This document shows positions 1-7,863 of a stretch of DNA of 36,443 nt, one piece after another (positions within the stretch are counted from its first letter, which is position 1; each line of letters starts with the position of its first letter). The stretch comes from Anaerolineae bacterium. Lineage in GTDB: Bacteria; Chloroflexota; Anaerolineae; Anaerolineales; Villigracilaceae. The DNA lies in contig QEXW01000026.1 in assembly GCA_003130845.1 (NCBI GenBank), positions 1-36,443 of the forward strand, read 5' to 3'. Made by a program: the position numbers and the translations under genes. The notes beneath the pieces are model-generated. The model was not told the DNA's origin. It did not search any database and saw only the letters and a list, made by a program, of their open reading frames with translations.

Positions 1-2165
1 ACCCATACCCGCCGGTGTATATCTCGCCGGAGAGCGGAAAAACTCAGAATCAAAAAATGCCCGTCAGGGCATTAAGACCAGGGCGGAACCACGACCCAGC
101 GGCCAGAGCGCGGCCTCAGAATCAAAAAATGCCCGTCAGGGCATTAAGACTTTGTACTCGTCAGCGGTCAGAGGGGGACGCTGTTGCTCAGAATCAAAAA
201 ATGCCCGTCAGGGCATTAAGACGCCAGTACCCCATCCAGCTGGTCGTAGCCCTGGAGCTCAGAATCAAAAAATGCCCGTCAGGGCATTAAGACGAACTAA
301 AGCGGCTCGATGCCGAGTACAAACAGGCCAAGCTCAGAATCAAAAAATGCCCGTCAGGGCATTAAGACTCAATTTCCTTTCAAGCGCGCGCAGATAGGCA
401 AAATAGCTCAGAATCAAAAAATGCCCGTCAGGGCATTAAGACCAAAGGCCAATCTGTTACTTGATTCATTGGCACAGAAACTCAGAATCAAAAAATGCCC
501 GTCAGGGCATTAAGACACACTAATGTACGCAATGCGTTGATACAATGATACACTCAGAATCAAAAAATGCCCGTCAGGGCATTAAGACATCGGCCGCCAG
601 CCGCTCCAGGAGCGGGAGCGCCGCTCAGAATCAAAAAATGCCCGTCAGGGCATTAAGACCATATCGCCGCAGGCCTGGGCTGCGGTCTGGCGGACACTCA
701 GAATCAAAAAATGCCCGTCAGGGCATTAAGACCGATCCTGCGGCGAGAGCGGCCCGGCTACCACTATCTCAGAATCAAAAAATGCCCGTCAGGGCATTAA
801 GACACGCCTGCGCTTCCTGACGCAATCGCCGCCACCGATTGCCTCAGAATCAAAAAATGCCCGTCAGGGCATTAAGACATATTCCATAGCGTGCTATATT
901 CTTGATGTATGCGGTGCCTCAGAATCAAAAAATGCCCGTCAGGGCATTAAGACCACCACTTGCACAGCGCGCGGTGTAAATCCCGATGGCAAGCTCAGAA
1001 TCAAAAAATGCCCGTCAGGGCATTAAGACTCTAATAAATCCAAGCATTGCATTTTCGCAAGGGATTCTCAGAATCAAAAAATGCCCGTCAGGGCATTAAG
1101 ACAGCACGGAGCGCTCCCAGCAGTCAATCATGCTACCCCTCAGAATCAAAAAATGCCCGTCAGGGCATTAAGACAACGAGAAAGAACCAAGCCGCCAGCC
1201 AGACAAGACCGCCTCAGAATCAAAAAATGCCCGTCAGGGCATTAAGACTCGACTGGCCCTCCACCGAATCATGAGAACAGTACAACTCAGAATCAAAAAA
1301 TGCCCGTCAGGGCATTAAGACGTCGGAAGCATATAGCTTCCGGTCTAACACCTCCCTCAGAATCAAAAAATGCCCGTCAGGGCATTAAGACATAATTTCT
1401 CTGTAATTAGTTCCACAACCAAATAAACAATCTCAGAATCAAAAAATGCCCGTCAGGGCATTAAGACCCCGACAAGTCGCACAAACGATAGGCCGCGATG
1501 CGCTCTCAGAATCAAAAAATGCCCGTCAGGGCATTAAGACTCAAGAAATTGACCGACTGTCTCCCCTTTGACACTCAGAATCAAAAAATGCCCGTCAGGG
1601 CATTAAGACCCAAGGCGGCACGACAACCCAGCGACCTGCGCGCGGTCTCAGAATCAAAAAATGCCCGTCAGGGCATTAAGACCAGGAAAATAGAATTTTC
1701 CTTCTATGACCGCATCAAAGCGGCTCAGAATCAAAAAATGCCCGTCAGGGCATTAAGACTCACAGAGTGAATCAATATATTGCAAGAATGTAATTAGCTC
1801 AGAATCAAAAAATGCCCGTCAGGGCATTAAGACACTTCCGGTGTAGTCGGAAGCGTATAGCTTCCTGTCTCTCAGAATCAAAAAATGCCCGTCAGGGCAT
1901 TAAGACTTCGTAAAACTTGGGTTTGTTGATTTGATGTTCATTCGCTCAGAATCAAAAAATGCCCGTCAGGGCATTAAGACACAGCAGAGGGATTCGGTAC
2001 ATCCCCTGCTGCACTTGCTCAGAATCAAAAAATGCCCATCAGGGCATTAAGACGGATTGTCACCCATATACTATGCCCACCAGAGCATCAAGCCCCCCTG
2101 TATCCGCTACATCCGCCCCATCCGCTACAGCCAGAATCAAAAAATGCCCGTCAGGGCATTAAGAC
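1..2165 (+). CRISPR. CRISPR array, 36-bp repeats, truncated by the window start
   Basis: There are 29 recognisable copies of a 36-bp repeat that begins CTCAGAATCA and ends ATTAAGAC, with an inner hairpin AATGCCC/GGGCATT around a GTCA loop. Copies start at 43, 115, 187, 258, 333, 407, 481, 553, 624, 697, 768, 843, 918, 994, 1067, 1139, 1213, 1286, 1356, 1432, 1505, 1574, 1647, 1724, 1798, 1871, 1945, 2018 and 2130. Spacers are 33-41 bp. The first 27 look identical; 2018 has one change in the loop and 2130 differs in its first two bases. Bases 1-2 are probably the end of another repeat, so the array continues to the left. Repeat decay at the right end and an ATTAAGAC 3' end (a plausible 8-nt crRNA handle) suggest plus-strand transcription with the leader off-window. 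No cas gene is in the window, so the subtype is not assigned. Confidence 0.98.
2059..2094 (+). repeat. Decayed CRISPR repeat relic
   Basis: An ungapped alignment to the array repeat gives 22 of 36 matches. Most are in the 3' part, where ATGCCC, CAG, GCAT and AAG are kept. Only 5 bp separate it from the repeat ending at 2053, so a spacer may have been lost by deletion. It is followed by about 35 bp before the next repeat, which is normal spacer length. This fits erosion at the leader-distal end. Confidence 0.6.
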
Positions 2166-2322
2166 CAATCTACACGCCTGTTTATCGCGTGTCTCTGTTT
2201 TATCTAGCCGCCGTACAGTTTTAAGTCGACACAAGCATATTTCGCAAAAAACCTGGAAAAATTCCGCGTTTTCCGCGTCAATCCGTGTCCAAAAAACAAA
2301 GTATCAGATAGCAAGTGCTTTG

Positions 2323-2356
2323 TCAAAATCAAAAAATAGCCCTGCGGGCAAGAGAC
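2323..2356 (+). repeat. Isolated CRISPR repeat relic beyond the array
   Basis: The stretch starts TCAAAATCAAAAAAT and ends AGAGAC, close to the array repeat (TCAGAATCAAAAAAT ... TAAGAC). The inner sequence is changed but still forms a small hairpin, GCCC-TGC-GGGC, in place of GCCC-GTCA-GGGC. It lies 157 bp past the last clear repeat, so the array was probably once longer on this side. Confidence 0.6.
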
Positions 2357-2532
2357 ATTCGAAAATGACCCAAACAACACTCGGCTCAGAACACCAATGA
2401 CCCAAAAGCACCACATCGCACCACCTCCAAGCGCAACGCGAACCAAAAACACACGTTCCACCAACCCCAACAGCAGGGGTACATCTCGCCCCACAAACAG
2501 CATGTTATAATCACCCTACGCCCTTCGCACCC

Positions 2533-2553
2533 ATCCCGGCCCGGCGCCGGGAT
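2533..2553 (+). promoter_or_regulatory. GC-rich hairpin in the presumed leader of the corrinoid pair
   Basis: Perfect 8-bp arms ATCCCGGC / GCCGGGAT surround a 5-nt loop and are followed by TTCTTAATAA. It lies downstream of a TATAAT at 2506-2511 and about 80 bp before the ATG at 2632. It could be a weak intrinsic terminator or attenuator; the T-tract is poor, so the role is uncertain. Confidence 0.4.
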
Positions 2554-2631
2554 TTCTTAATAACAGCGACACACCCACACCCCCTCCCCCCTTGCCTAGG
2601 TTCTCTGCGACTAGCATCACATCCCCCTACC

Positions 2632-3330
2632 ATGCCCCTACTTCCTGCTCCTGCGATTGAAATCACTGCCGACCAAGTATTACTAGGCCAGGGAGCCAAC
2701 CCAAACGTCATTCGTGCCAGAAGCCCCCGGCTCATCACCGCCGCCGAACACGCCCTAGCCGAGGGCCTGCCCCTGCTCACACCGCGCATCCTATACCAGC
2801 AGCTGAACATCCAAAAAATACAACCAGAACAGATTGTTCTGGAAAACAACCACACCCTCAGTGGGCGATTACCGGCACAGCAATTAAGACACGCCCAATC
2901 CATCATCGTCATCCTCTGCACCGTAGGCGAAGCCATCGAAAAACGCAGCCTGCACTACCTAGAAAGCAACCCCCTACACAGCTTGGCATTATATGGCGTT
3001 GGCTCCGCCGCCGTAGAAGCCCTTAGCACCGCCGTCTGCCAACACTTTAGCGCCCAGGCCGCCCGCCACGGCCTGCTCACCACCATCCCCCTCAGCCCTG
3101 GCCTAGAGGGTTGGTCAATCGAACAGGGACAACCAGAAATCTTCCGCATCCTCGATGCAGCCCAAATCGGCGTAGAACTGCTCCCCTCCGGCCTCATGCG
3201 CCCCATCAAATCCATCTCCCTGGTCATTGGCATCGGCCAACACTTCGACTCAGCCGCCCGCATCTGCCACTTTTGCGCCAAACGTTTTGGCTGTGCCTTT
3301 CAAAAACAGCATGCCCCCACTGACCGTTGA
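2632..3330 (+). CDS. Vitamin B12-dependent methionine synthase activation-domain-like protein
   Basis: A 232-aa protein resembling the stand-alone relatives of the MetH reactivation domain, which bind corrinoid proteins or help their reductive reactivation. The middle (about 85-130) has the family pattern of an ILCTVGEAIE stretch followed by a Gly/Ala-rich helix (YGVGSAAVEAL), then a PLSPGLEGW stretch near 155-163. The C-terminus has three cysteines, C212, C215 and C221 (CX2CX5C), within ICHFCAKRFGC, typical of these small homologues. It overlaps the next gene by 20 bp, and the two likely form one operon; the neighbour is the ATPase expected to reactivate corrinoid proteins. No methyltransferase or corrinoid protein gene is adjacent. 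The ATG at 2632 lacks a clear Shine-Dalgarno. Family call is good; the exact partner is unknown. Confidence 0.8.
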   Translation: MPLLPAPAIEITADQVLLGQGANPNVIRARSPRLITAAEHALAEGLPLLTPRILYQQLNIQKIQPEQIVLENNHTLSGRLPAQQLRHAQSIIVILCTVGEAIEKRSLHYLESNPLHSLALYGVGSAAVEALSTAVCQHFSAQAARHGLLTTIPLSPGLEGWSIEQGQPEIFRILDAAQIGVELLPSGLMRPIKSISLVIGIGQHFDSAARICHFCAKRFGCAFQKQHAPTDR

Positions 3331-5107
3331 CTTCCAACCCCTCGGACGTCGCACCCAAATCGAACGCGGCGCAACCCTGCTCCAAGCCGCTCAAGACGCC
3401 GGCGCGGAACTGCTCGCAACCTGTGGCGGACAAGGAACATGCGGTGACTGTCGAATACGCATTGCCTACGGCACCGTTTCACCCCTCACCCCTGAAGAAC
3501 AAACAGCCCTCACCCCAACCGAACAAGCAACCGGTTGGCGGCTGGCCTGCCAATGTGTGCCGCTCAGCGATGTCAAAATCGAAATCCCCCCCACCAGCCT
3601 CAGCACCCCCCAAAGACTATCCATCGAAGGCCAAGCCGAAGAAATACAACTCGACCCGCCAATAACAGCCACAGAGATAAACATCACCCCCCCCTGCCTG
3701 ACAGACCTGCGCGCCGACTCAACCCGCCTGCTAGAGACCCTGCAACGCCCCAACCTACACCTTAGCCGGCATCTGCTCACTCACCTCTCAGAACACCTGC
3801 GCCGCCAGCACTGGCAAGCCTGCCTAGCTCTACGCAAAGACCAAATCATCGCCGTTCTCCCCCCTGGCAGCCCCCTGCTCGGCCTAGCGGTTGACATTGG
3901 CACAACCAAAGTAGCCGCCTACCTCGTCAACCTACAAACCGGCCACACCCTCGCCAAAACTGGCGCCATGAACCCACAAATCGCCTACGGCGAAGATGTC
4001 ATCAGCCGCATTCACTACGCCAACACCCACCCCAACGGACGCCACATCCTACAGCACCGCATCATCGAAAGCATCAACCAACTCATCCAAGAACTGACCG
4101 CTCACGCCCAAATCCGCGCGGAAACCATCGTCGAAGCAGTCATCGTCGGCAACACCGTCATGCACCACCTATTTGCCGGACTACCCGTCGAACAACTAGG
4201 AACATCACCCTATCTACCCGCCGTTGCCGAACCACTCGAATTCCCAGCCGCCGAAATCGGGCTGGCCATCGCCCCCGCCGCTTACATATACCTGCCCCCC
4301 AACATCGCCGGCTATGTGGGCGCCGACCATGTAGCCATGGCGCTGGCCGCCGAAATACACCATACCACCCGGCGTGTCCTTGCTGTAGATATTGGCACCA
4401 ACACCGAAATCAGCCTAGCCGCCAACGGACGCCTGCGTTGCTGCTCCTGCGCCAGCGGCCCGGCCTTCGAAGGCGCCCACATCACCTTTGGCATGCGCGC
4501 CGCCCCAGGCGCCATTGAAAAAGTGAGAATAGGAGAAACCATCCAAATCGCCACCATCGAACACCGCCCACCGGTTGGCATTTGTGGCTCTGGCTTGCTC
4601 GATGCCGTTGCCGAACTCACCCGCGTCGGCGCCCTCGAAAAACGCGGCAACTTCAACCCCCAACATCCCCTCGTACAAACCCGGCAAGGCAAACGCCAAA
4701 TCATCCTCTCCCCAGCCGAAGCCAACCCGCACAAACAAGACATCAGCCTCTTGCGCACCGACATCAACCAAATCCAACTCGCCAAAGCCGCCATCCGCAC
4801 CGGAATAGACATCCTCCTGACCGAAGCCGGCCTGCACCCCACTGATTTAGATGAATTCATCCTCGCCGGCGCATTTGGAACCTACCTCGACATCGCCTCC
4901 GCCATACGCATCGGAATGTTCCCCCCCCTGCCACGAGAAAAATTCCGCCAAATCGGCAACGCCGCCGGCGCAGGCGCACGTCAAATGCTCCTCTCACACA
5001 ACCGGCGGCGCCAAGCGCTGGACTTTGCCCGCCATAGCGAATACATCGAACTCAGTACACACCAAGACTTTCAGACAAAATTCACACAAAACCTGCTGCT
5101 CGGCTAG
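3311..5107 (+). CDS. RACo-like corrinoid activator (2Fe-2S ferredoxin + ASKHA ATPase, DUF4445 type)
   Basis: A 598-aa protein of the reductive activator of corrinoid proteins family, which uses ATP to return an oxidised Co(II) cofactor to active Co(I). An N-terminal ferredoxin-like domain (about 1-95) has C38, C44, C47 and C80 (CX5CX2CX32C), the plant-type 2Fe-2S spacing. After a linker, the ATPase region shows AVDIGTTK (193-200), GNTVMHHLFAGL (280-291), AVDIGTNTEIS (358-368), the CASGPAFEGAHITFGMRA region (380-397) and a C-terminal AGAFGTYLD block. I chose the ATG at 3311 because the ferredoxin fold begins right after it. An upstream in-frame ATG (3227) would add 28 residues lying inside the previous gene. 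There is no strong Shine-Dalgarno, so translation is probably coupled to the upstream gene. The stop codon at 5105-5107 abuts the next promoter's -35 box. Confidence 0.9.
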   Translation: MPPLTVDFQPLGRRTQIERGATLLQAAQDAGAELLATCGGQGTCGDCRIRIAYGTVSPLTPEEQTALTPTEQATGWRLACQCVPLSDVKIEIPPTSLSTPQRLSIEGQAEEIQLDPPITATEINITPPCLTDLRADSTRLLETLQRPNLHLSRHLLTHLSEHLRRQHWQACLALRKDQIIAVLPPGSPLLGLAVDIGTTKVAAYLVNLQTGHTLAKTGAMNPQIAYGEDVISRIHYANTHPNGRHILQHRIIESINQLIQELTAHAQIRAETIVEAVIVGNTVMHHLFAGLPVEQLGTSPYLPAVAEPLEFPAAEIGLAIAPAAYIYLPPNIAGYVGADHVAMALAAEIHHTTRRVLAVDIGTNTEISLAANGRLRCCSCASGPAFEGAHITFGMRAAPGAIEKVRIGETIQIATIEHRPPVGICGSGLLDAVAELTRVGALEKRGNFNPQHPLVQTRQGKRQIILSPAEANPHKQDISLLRTDINQIQLAKAAIRTGIDILLTEAGLHPTDLDEFILAGAFGTYLDIASAIRIGMFPPLPREKFRQIGNAAGAGARQMLLSHNRRRQALDFARHSEYIELSTHQDFQTKFTQNLLLG

Positions 5108-5136
5108 TTGACAACCAGCCTCAATCGCAGTATAAA
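5108..5136 (+). promoter_or_regulatory. Sigma-70-type promoter for the tetR-SDR operon
   Basis: A perfect -35 TTGACA (5108-5113) is separated by 17 bp from TATAAA (5131-5136). The -35 box starts on the base after the stop codon of the RACo-like gene. The start site would fall inside the palindrome at 5136-5163, so repressor binding there would block initiation. Confidence 0.85.
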
Positions 5137-5163
5137 AAAGATACCGACTGGTCGGTATCTTTT
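5136..5163. promoter_or_regulatory. TetR-type palindromic operator, also a possible terminator
   Basis: Arms GATACCGAC (5140-5148) and GTCGGTATC (5151-5159) are perfect inverted repeats around TG, and flanking A and T runs extend them to 13 bp each. ATACCGAC/GTCGGTAT half-sites are typical of TetR-family operators. The site overlaps the -10 box and start site of the tetR promoter, so autoregulation is likely. As RNA, the hairpin followed by TTTT could also end transcription from the RACo-like gene. Confidence 0.85.
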
Positions 5164-5186
5164 ATATCCCCCCAACAGGAATAACC

Positions 5187-5792
5187 ATGCAAACCCGCAG
5201 CGAAGAAACCCGCACACACCTACTCGAGGCCGCTCTACGGCGCTTTGCCAGCGTAGGCTACAACGCCGCCAGCGTAGATGACATCTGCGCCGCAGCCGGA
5301 GTCAGCAAAGGCGCGTTCTATCATCACTTCCCCAGCAAACAAGCGCTCTTCCTGGCCTTGCTCAACGCCTGGCTAGAGACCATTGATAGCGGCTTCCAAG
5401 CCGTTCGGCAAGAGACCGTTCCCGAAACACTGCGCGCCTTTACCGGCCTACTACCTGCCATCTTCGCCGCCGCCGATGGCCACCTGCCAATGTTCCTAGA
5501 ATTCTGGCTGCAAGCCAGCCGCGACGAAACCGTCTGGCAAGCCACCATTGCACCATATCAACGCTACCAGCAATACTTCACCACCCTCATCCAACAGGGA
5601 CAAACCGAAGGCAGCCTGCGCCCCGAACTAGACGCCCCCGCTGCCGCCAAAACCATCGTTGGCTTAGCCATCGGTCTGCTGCTGCAAAGATTACTAACCG
5701 ATGATGCCAATTGGGAAAAAACAGCCCACGCAAGCATGGAAATCTTGCTCCATGGGCTGATGCAGAACGATTCATCCGGCGAAAAACCATGA
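5187..5792 (+). CDS. TetR/AcrR family transcriptional regulator
   Basis: A 201-aa regulator with an N-terminal helix-turn-helix at about residues 10-56, including ASVDDICAAAGVSKGAFYHHF (read as two helices around VSKGAFYHHF) and the SKQALF stretch that follows it in this family. The rest is the helical ligand-binding and dimerisation domain, with no recognised ligand signature. An AGGA lies 6 bp before the ATG. The operator at 5136-5163 overlaps its promoter, so it probably represses itself and the coupled SDR gene, with which its stop codon overlaps (ATGA at 5789-5792). The ligand is unknown but may be a substrate of the SDR. Confidence 0.92.
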   Translation: MQTRSEETRTHLLEAALRRFASVGYNAASVDDICAAAGVSKGAFYHHFPSKQALFLALLNAWLETIDSGFQAVRQETVPETLRAFTGLLPAIFAAADGHLPMFLEFWLQASRDETVWQATIAPYQRYQQYFTTLIQQGQTEGSLRPELDAPAAAKTIVGLAIGLLLQRLLTDDANWEKTAHASMEILLHGLMQNDSSGEKP

Positions 5793-6787
5793 ACAACCAC
5801 CCCCTGCTCGTCACCGGCGCCACCGGACACATCGGAAACGTCCTTGTGCGCACACTGCTCGAACATGGCGAACAGATACGAGCCCTGATTCTACCCGGCG
5901 AAGATACCACCCCCCTCAGCGGGTTAGACGTAGAACAAGTGCCGGGCGATATTCTCGATTGCACCGCACTCCGGCACGCCTTACAGGGTGTAAAAACTGT
6001 CTTTCATCTCGCAGGAGTCATCTCCATCCTGCCCGGTGAGCAGCCTCGCGTTCGTCAAATCAACGTTCAAGGCACCCTTAACGTCCTAAAAACCGCCATG
6101 CAAACCGGGGTGGAACGCCTAATCTACACCAGTTCCATACACGCCCTGGCACGCCTGCCACATGGTCAAACCGTGGACGAACAAACACCGTTCGACCCAC
6201 ACAACCCCTACGGAGTGTACGACCAATCCAAAGCACAGGCCACCCTGGCAGTGCAACAAGCCGCCGCCGAGGGGTTGCCAGCCGTCATTGCCTGCCCCAC
6301 CGGCGTCATTGGCCCCTTCGACTTTCGCGGTTCGTTCATGGGCAGCCTCATCCGCTCGGCTGCCACACAACAGATGACACCTTACGTAGATGGAGCCTAC
6401 GACTTCGTAGATGTACGCGATGTGGCCGCCGGACTGCTTGCAGCCTGGAAAAAGGGGCGGCCTGGCGAAACCTACATTCTTTCAGGGGAGCAAATTACCA
6501 TCAAAGCCCTGCTCGAAACGGTGCGCCAAATCACCGGCAAAAATTTCCTACAGGTGCGGGTACCGCTTGCCCTGGCGCGCCTGGTCGCCCGCTTCACCCC
6601 ACTCTACTACCGCCTCACCCAACGCACACCACGCTTCACGCCGTATGCGCTTGAAGTCTTACAAAGCAACTGCCAAATCAGCCATGCCAAAGCCAGCCGC
6701 GAGCTAGGCTACCAGCCACGCCCGCTCTACGAGAGCATTCGCGATACGGTACATTGGTTTCTGGCCCAGCGCTACATGCCCGCCTAA
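5789..6787 (+). CDS. Extended SDR / NAD(P)-dependent epimerase-dehydratase family protein
   Basis: A 332-aa extended short-chain dehydrogenase. The N-terminus has the Rossmann motif TGATGHIG (G10, G13, G16), followed by an acidic D58 region and HLAG (73-76). The catalytic set is visible as S115/S116 (YTSS) and Y144-x3-K148 (YDQSK). The C-terminal part resembles dihydroflavonol-reductase-like and sugar-epimerase-like members. I chose the ATG at 5789 because it overlaps the tetR stop codon (ATGA) and the Rossmann strand follows at once; an in-frame ATG at 5711 lies within tetR. It is co-transcribed with and likely controlled by the TetR protein. The substrate cannot be told from sequence. Confidence 0.88.
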   Translation: MNNHPLLVTGATGHIGNVLVRTLLEHGEQIRALILPGEDTTPLSGLDVEQVPGDILDCTALRHALQGVKTVFHLAGVISILPGEQPRVRQINVQGTLNVLKTAMQTGVERLIYTSSIHALARLPHGQTVDEQTPFDPHNPYGVYDQSKAQATLAVQQAAAEGLPAVIACPTGVIGPFDFRGSFMGSLIRSAATQQMTPYVDGAYDFVDVRDVAAGLLAAWKKGRPGETYILSGEQITIKALLETVRQITGKNFLQVRVPLALARLVARFTPLYYRLTQRTPRFTPYALEVLQSNCQISHAKASRELGYQPRPLYESIRDTVHWFLAQRYMPA

Positions 6788-6825
6788 AGAGTAAGCACTT
6801 CAAAAACACCCTGCACAAACCACAA

Positions 6826-6857
6826 GGGCTATCCCACCAAGCCAGGCGGGATAGCCC
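6826..6857. terminator. Bidirectional terminator between convergent SDR and pfkA genes
   Basis: Perfect 10-bp arms GGGCTATCCC (6826-6835) and GGGATAGCCC (6848-6857) surround a 12-nt loop, between two convergent genes. The downstream T-tract is weak on both strands, so it may act partly by blocking read-through. Confidence 0.7.
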
Positions 6858-6875
6858 CAAATACAACGCCGCTTC

Positions 6876-7859
6876 CTAGCGCGCCAACAAACCGACCATT
6901 TCGTAATACTCCATGTTCACTTCGCGCTTCCCGGCCACCACATCTTCCAGCGGCACATACTCAATCCCGCGCCCTTGCAAACCGGTCATCACACCGCTCT
7001 TGCCGGCCATCAACGCATCTACGGCTTTGACACCCATGCGCGAGGCCAACAGCCGGTCATACGCCGTGGGAGACCCACCGCGCTGAATATGCCCAAGAAT
7101 GGTAACACGGGTTTGAAAACCGACATCCATCGCCTCCAACTGCTTGGCCAGGTCCTCGGTCTTATGGCCCGAACCTTCGGCGTTAATGATAAAAGCATGC
7201 GTCTTGCCACGCCGATAGGCGCCTTCCACCGTTTGGGCAATCTCCTCAATCGTCGAAGGACGTTCCGGAATAAGCACCATTTCGGCGCCGCACACAATAC
7301 CGGCCATCACGGCCAAATACCCCGAACTGCGCCCCATGGTCTCCACCAAAAAGACGCGCCCATGCGAAGAAGCGGTATCGCGCAATTTATCCACCGCATC
7401 CATAATCGTGTTCATGGCCGTATCTACGCCGATAGCCATGTTCGTTCCCCAAATGTCATTGTCAATACTGCCCGGCACGCCCACCACTTTCACACCCTGC
7501 TTGTGCAAAGCCAGGGCGCCGGTCAGCGAACCATCCCCGCCAATCACAATCAGCCCATCAATGCCGGCCTCGTTCATACGCCGGATGGCCTCCCGCTGCC
7601 CGCGCGGTTCGCGAAACGCCAGCGAGCGGCGCGTTTGCAGAATGGTGCCACCACGCAACAAAATGCCACCCACATCGCGCGCACCCAACTCGCGAAATTC
7701 GCCATTCATCAGGCCTTCGTAACCGTTATAAATGCCGATGACGCGCACACCATGCGCTAATCCAGCTCGCACCACAGCGCGAATACAAGAATTCATGCCA
7801 GGGGCATCACCACCCGAGGTGAGAACGCCAATTTTGGTTGGTTTTTGTTCAAGTGCCAT
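6876..7859 (-). CDS. pfkA: ATP-dependent 6-phosphofructokinase
   Basis: A 327-aa PFK that phosphorylates fructose 6-phosphate in glycolysis. Visible motifs are GVLTSGGDAPGMN (11-23), GGDGS (107-111) and PGSIDND (129-135) with catalytic D133. Glycine at the second GGDG position and in PGSIDND (not PKTIDND) points to ATP rather than pyrophosphate as donor. MGRSSGYLA and GHIQRGG, which contact substrate, are also present. The ATG at 7859 has GGGAA upstream and gives a normal N-terminus; an earlier ATG would add 32 residues lying within rnz. It begins 4 bp after the rnz stop codon, so the two form an operon. Length is normal for a bacterial PFK. Confidence 0.96.
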   Translation of the reverse strand: MALEQKPTKIGVLTSGGDAPGMNSCIRAVVRAGLAHGVRVIGIYNGYEGLMNGEFRELGARDVGGILLRGGTILQTRRSLAFREPRGQREAIRRMNEAGIDGLIVIGGDGSLTGALALHKQGVKVVGVPGSIDNDIWGTNMAIGVDTAMNTIMDAVDKLRDTASSHGRVFLVETMGRSSGYLAVMAGIVCGAEMVLIPERPSTIEEIAQTVEGAYRRGKTHAFIINAEGSGHKTEDLAKQLEAMDVGFQTRVTILGHIQRGGSPTAYDRLLASRMGVKAVDALMAGKSGVMTGLQGRGIEYVPLEDVVAGKREVNMEYYEMVGLLAR

Positions 7860-7863
7860 ACAA

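Larger units (their letters stand above)
2166..2631. other. Intergenic region between the CRISPR array and the corrinoid gene pair
   Basis: No convincing gene is seen. Besides the repeat relic at 2323-2356, it holds a phrase rich in TCCGCG/TCCGTG motifs near 2263-2290 that resembles dispersed intergenic repeats. A perfect -10 hexamer TATAAT at 2506-2511 has no clear -35 box. A GC-rich hairpin lies at 2533-2553. No cobalamin riboswitch core was recognised, although the downstream genes act on corrinoids. Confidence 0.5.

Noticed and set aside
15-2400. Open frames across the CRISPR array repeating MPVRALR or ESKNARQGIKT
   Set aside because: They are just translations of the 36-bp repeat in different frames; spacers change the frame at random.
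2204-2503. Minus-strand frame of 99 codons in the intergenic region
   Set aside because: No Shine-Dalgarno, odd composition, and it overlaps the CRISPR repeat relic; no recognisable protein.
2500-2631. Cobalamin riboswitch upstream of the corrinoid genes
   Set aside because: No conserved B12-box-like core could be recognised in the leader, only one simple hairpin.
6975-7760. Long plus-strand frame of 261 codons opposite pfkA
   Set aside because: It is a shadow of the clearly identified pfkA gene; rich in His, Arg and Asn, as expected from antisense reading.
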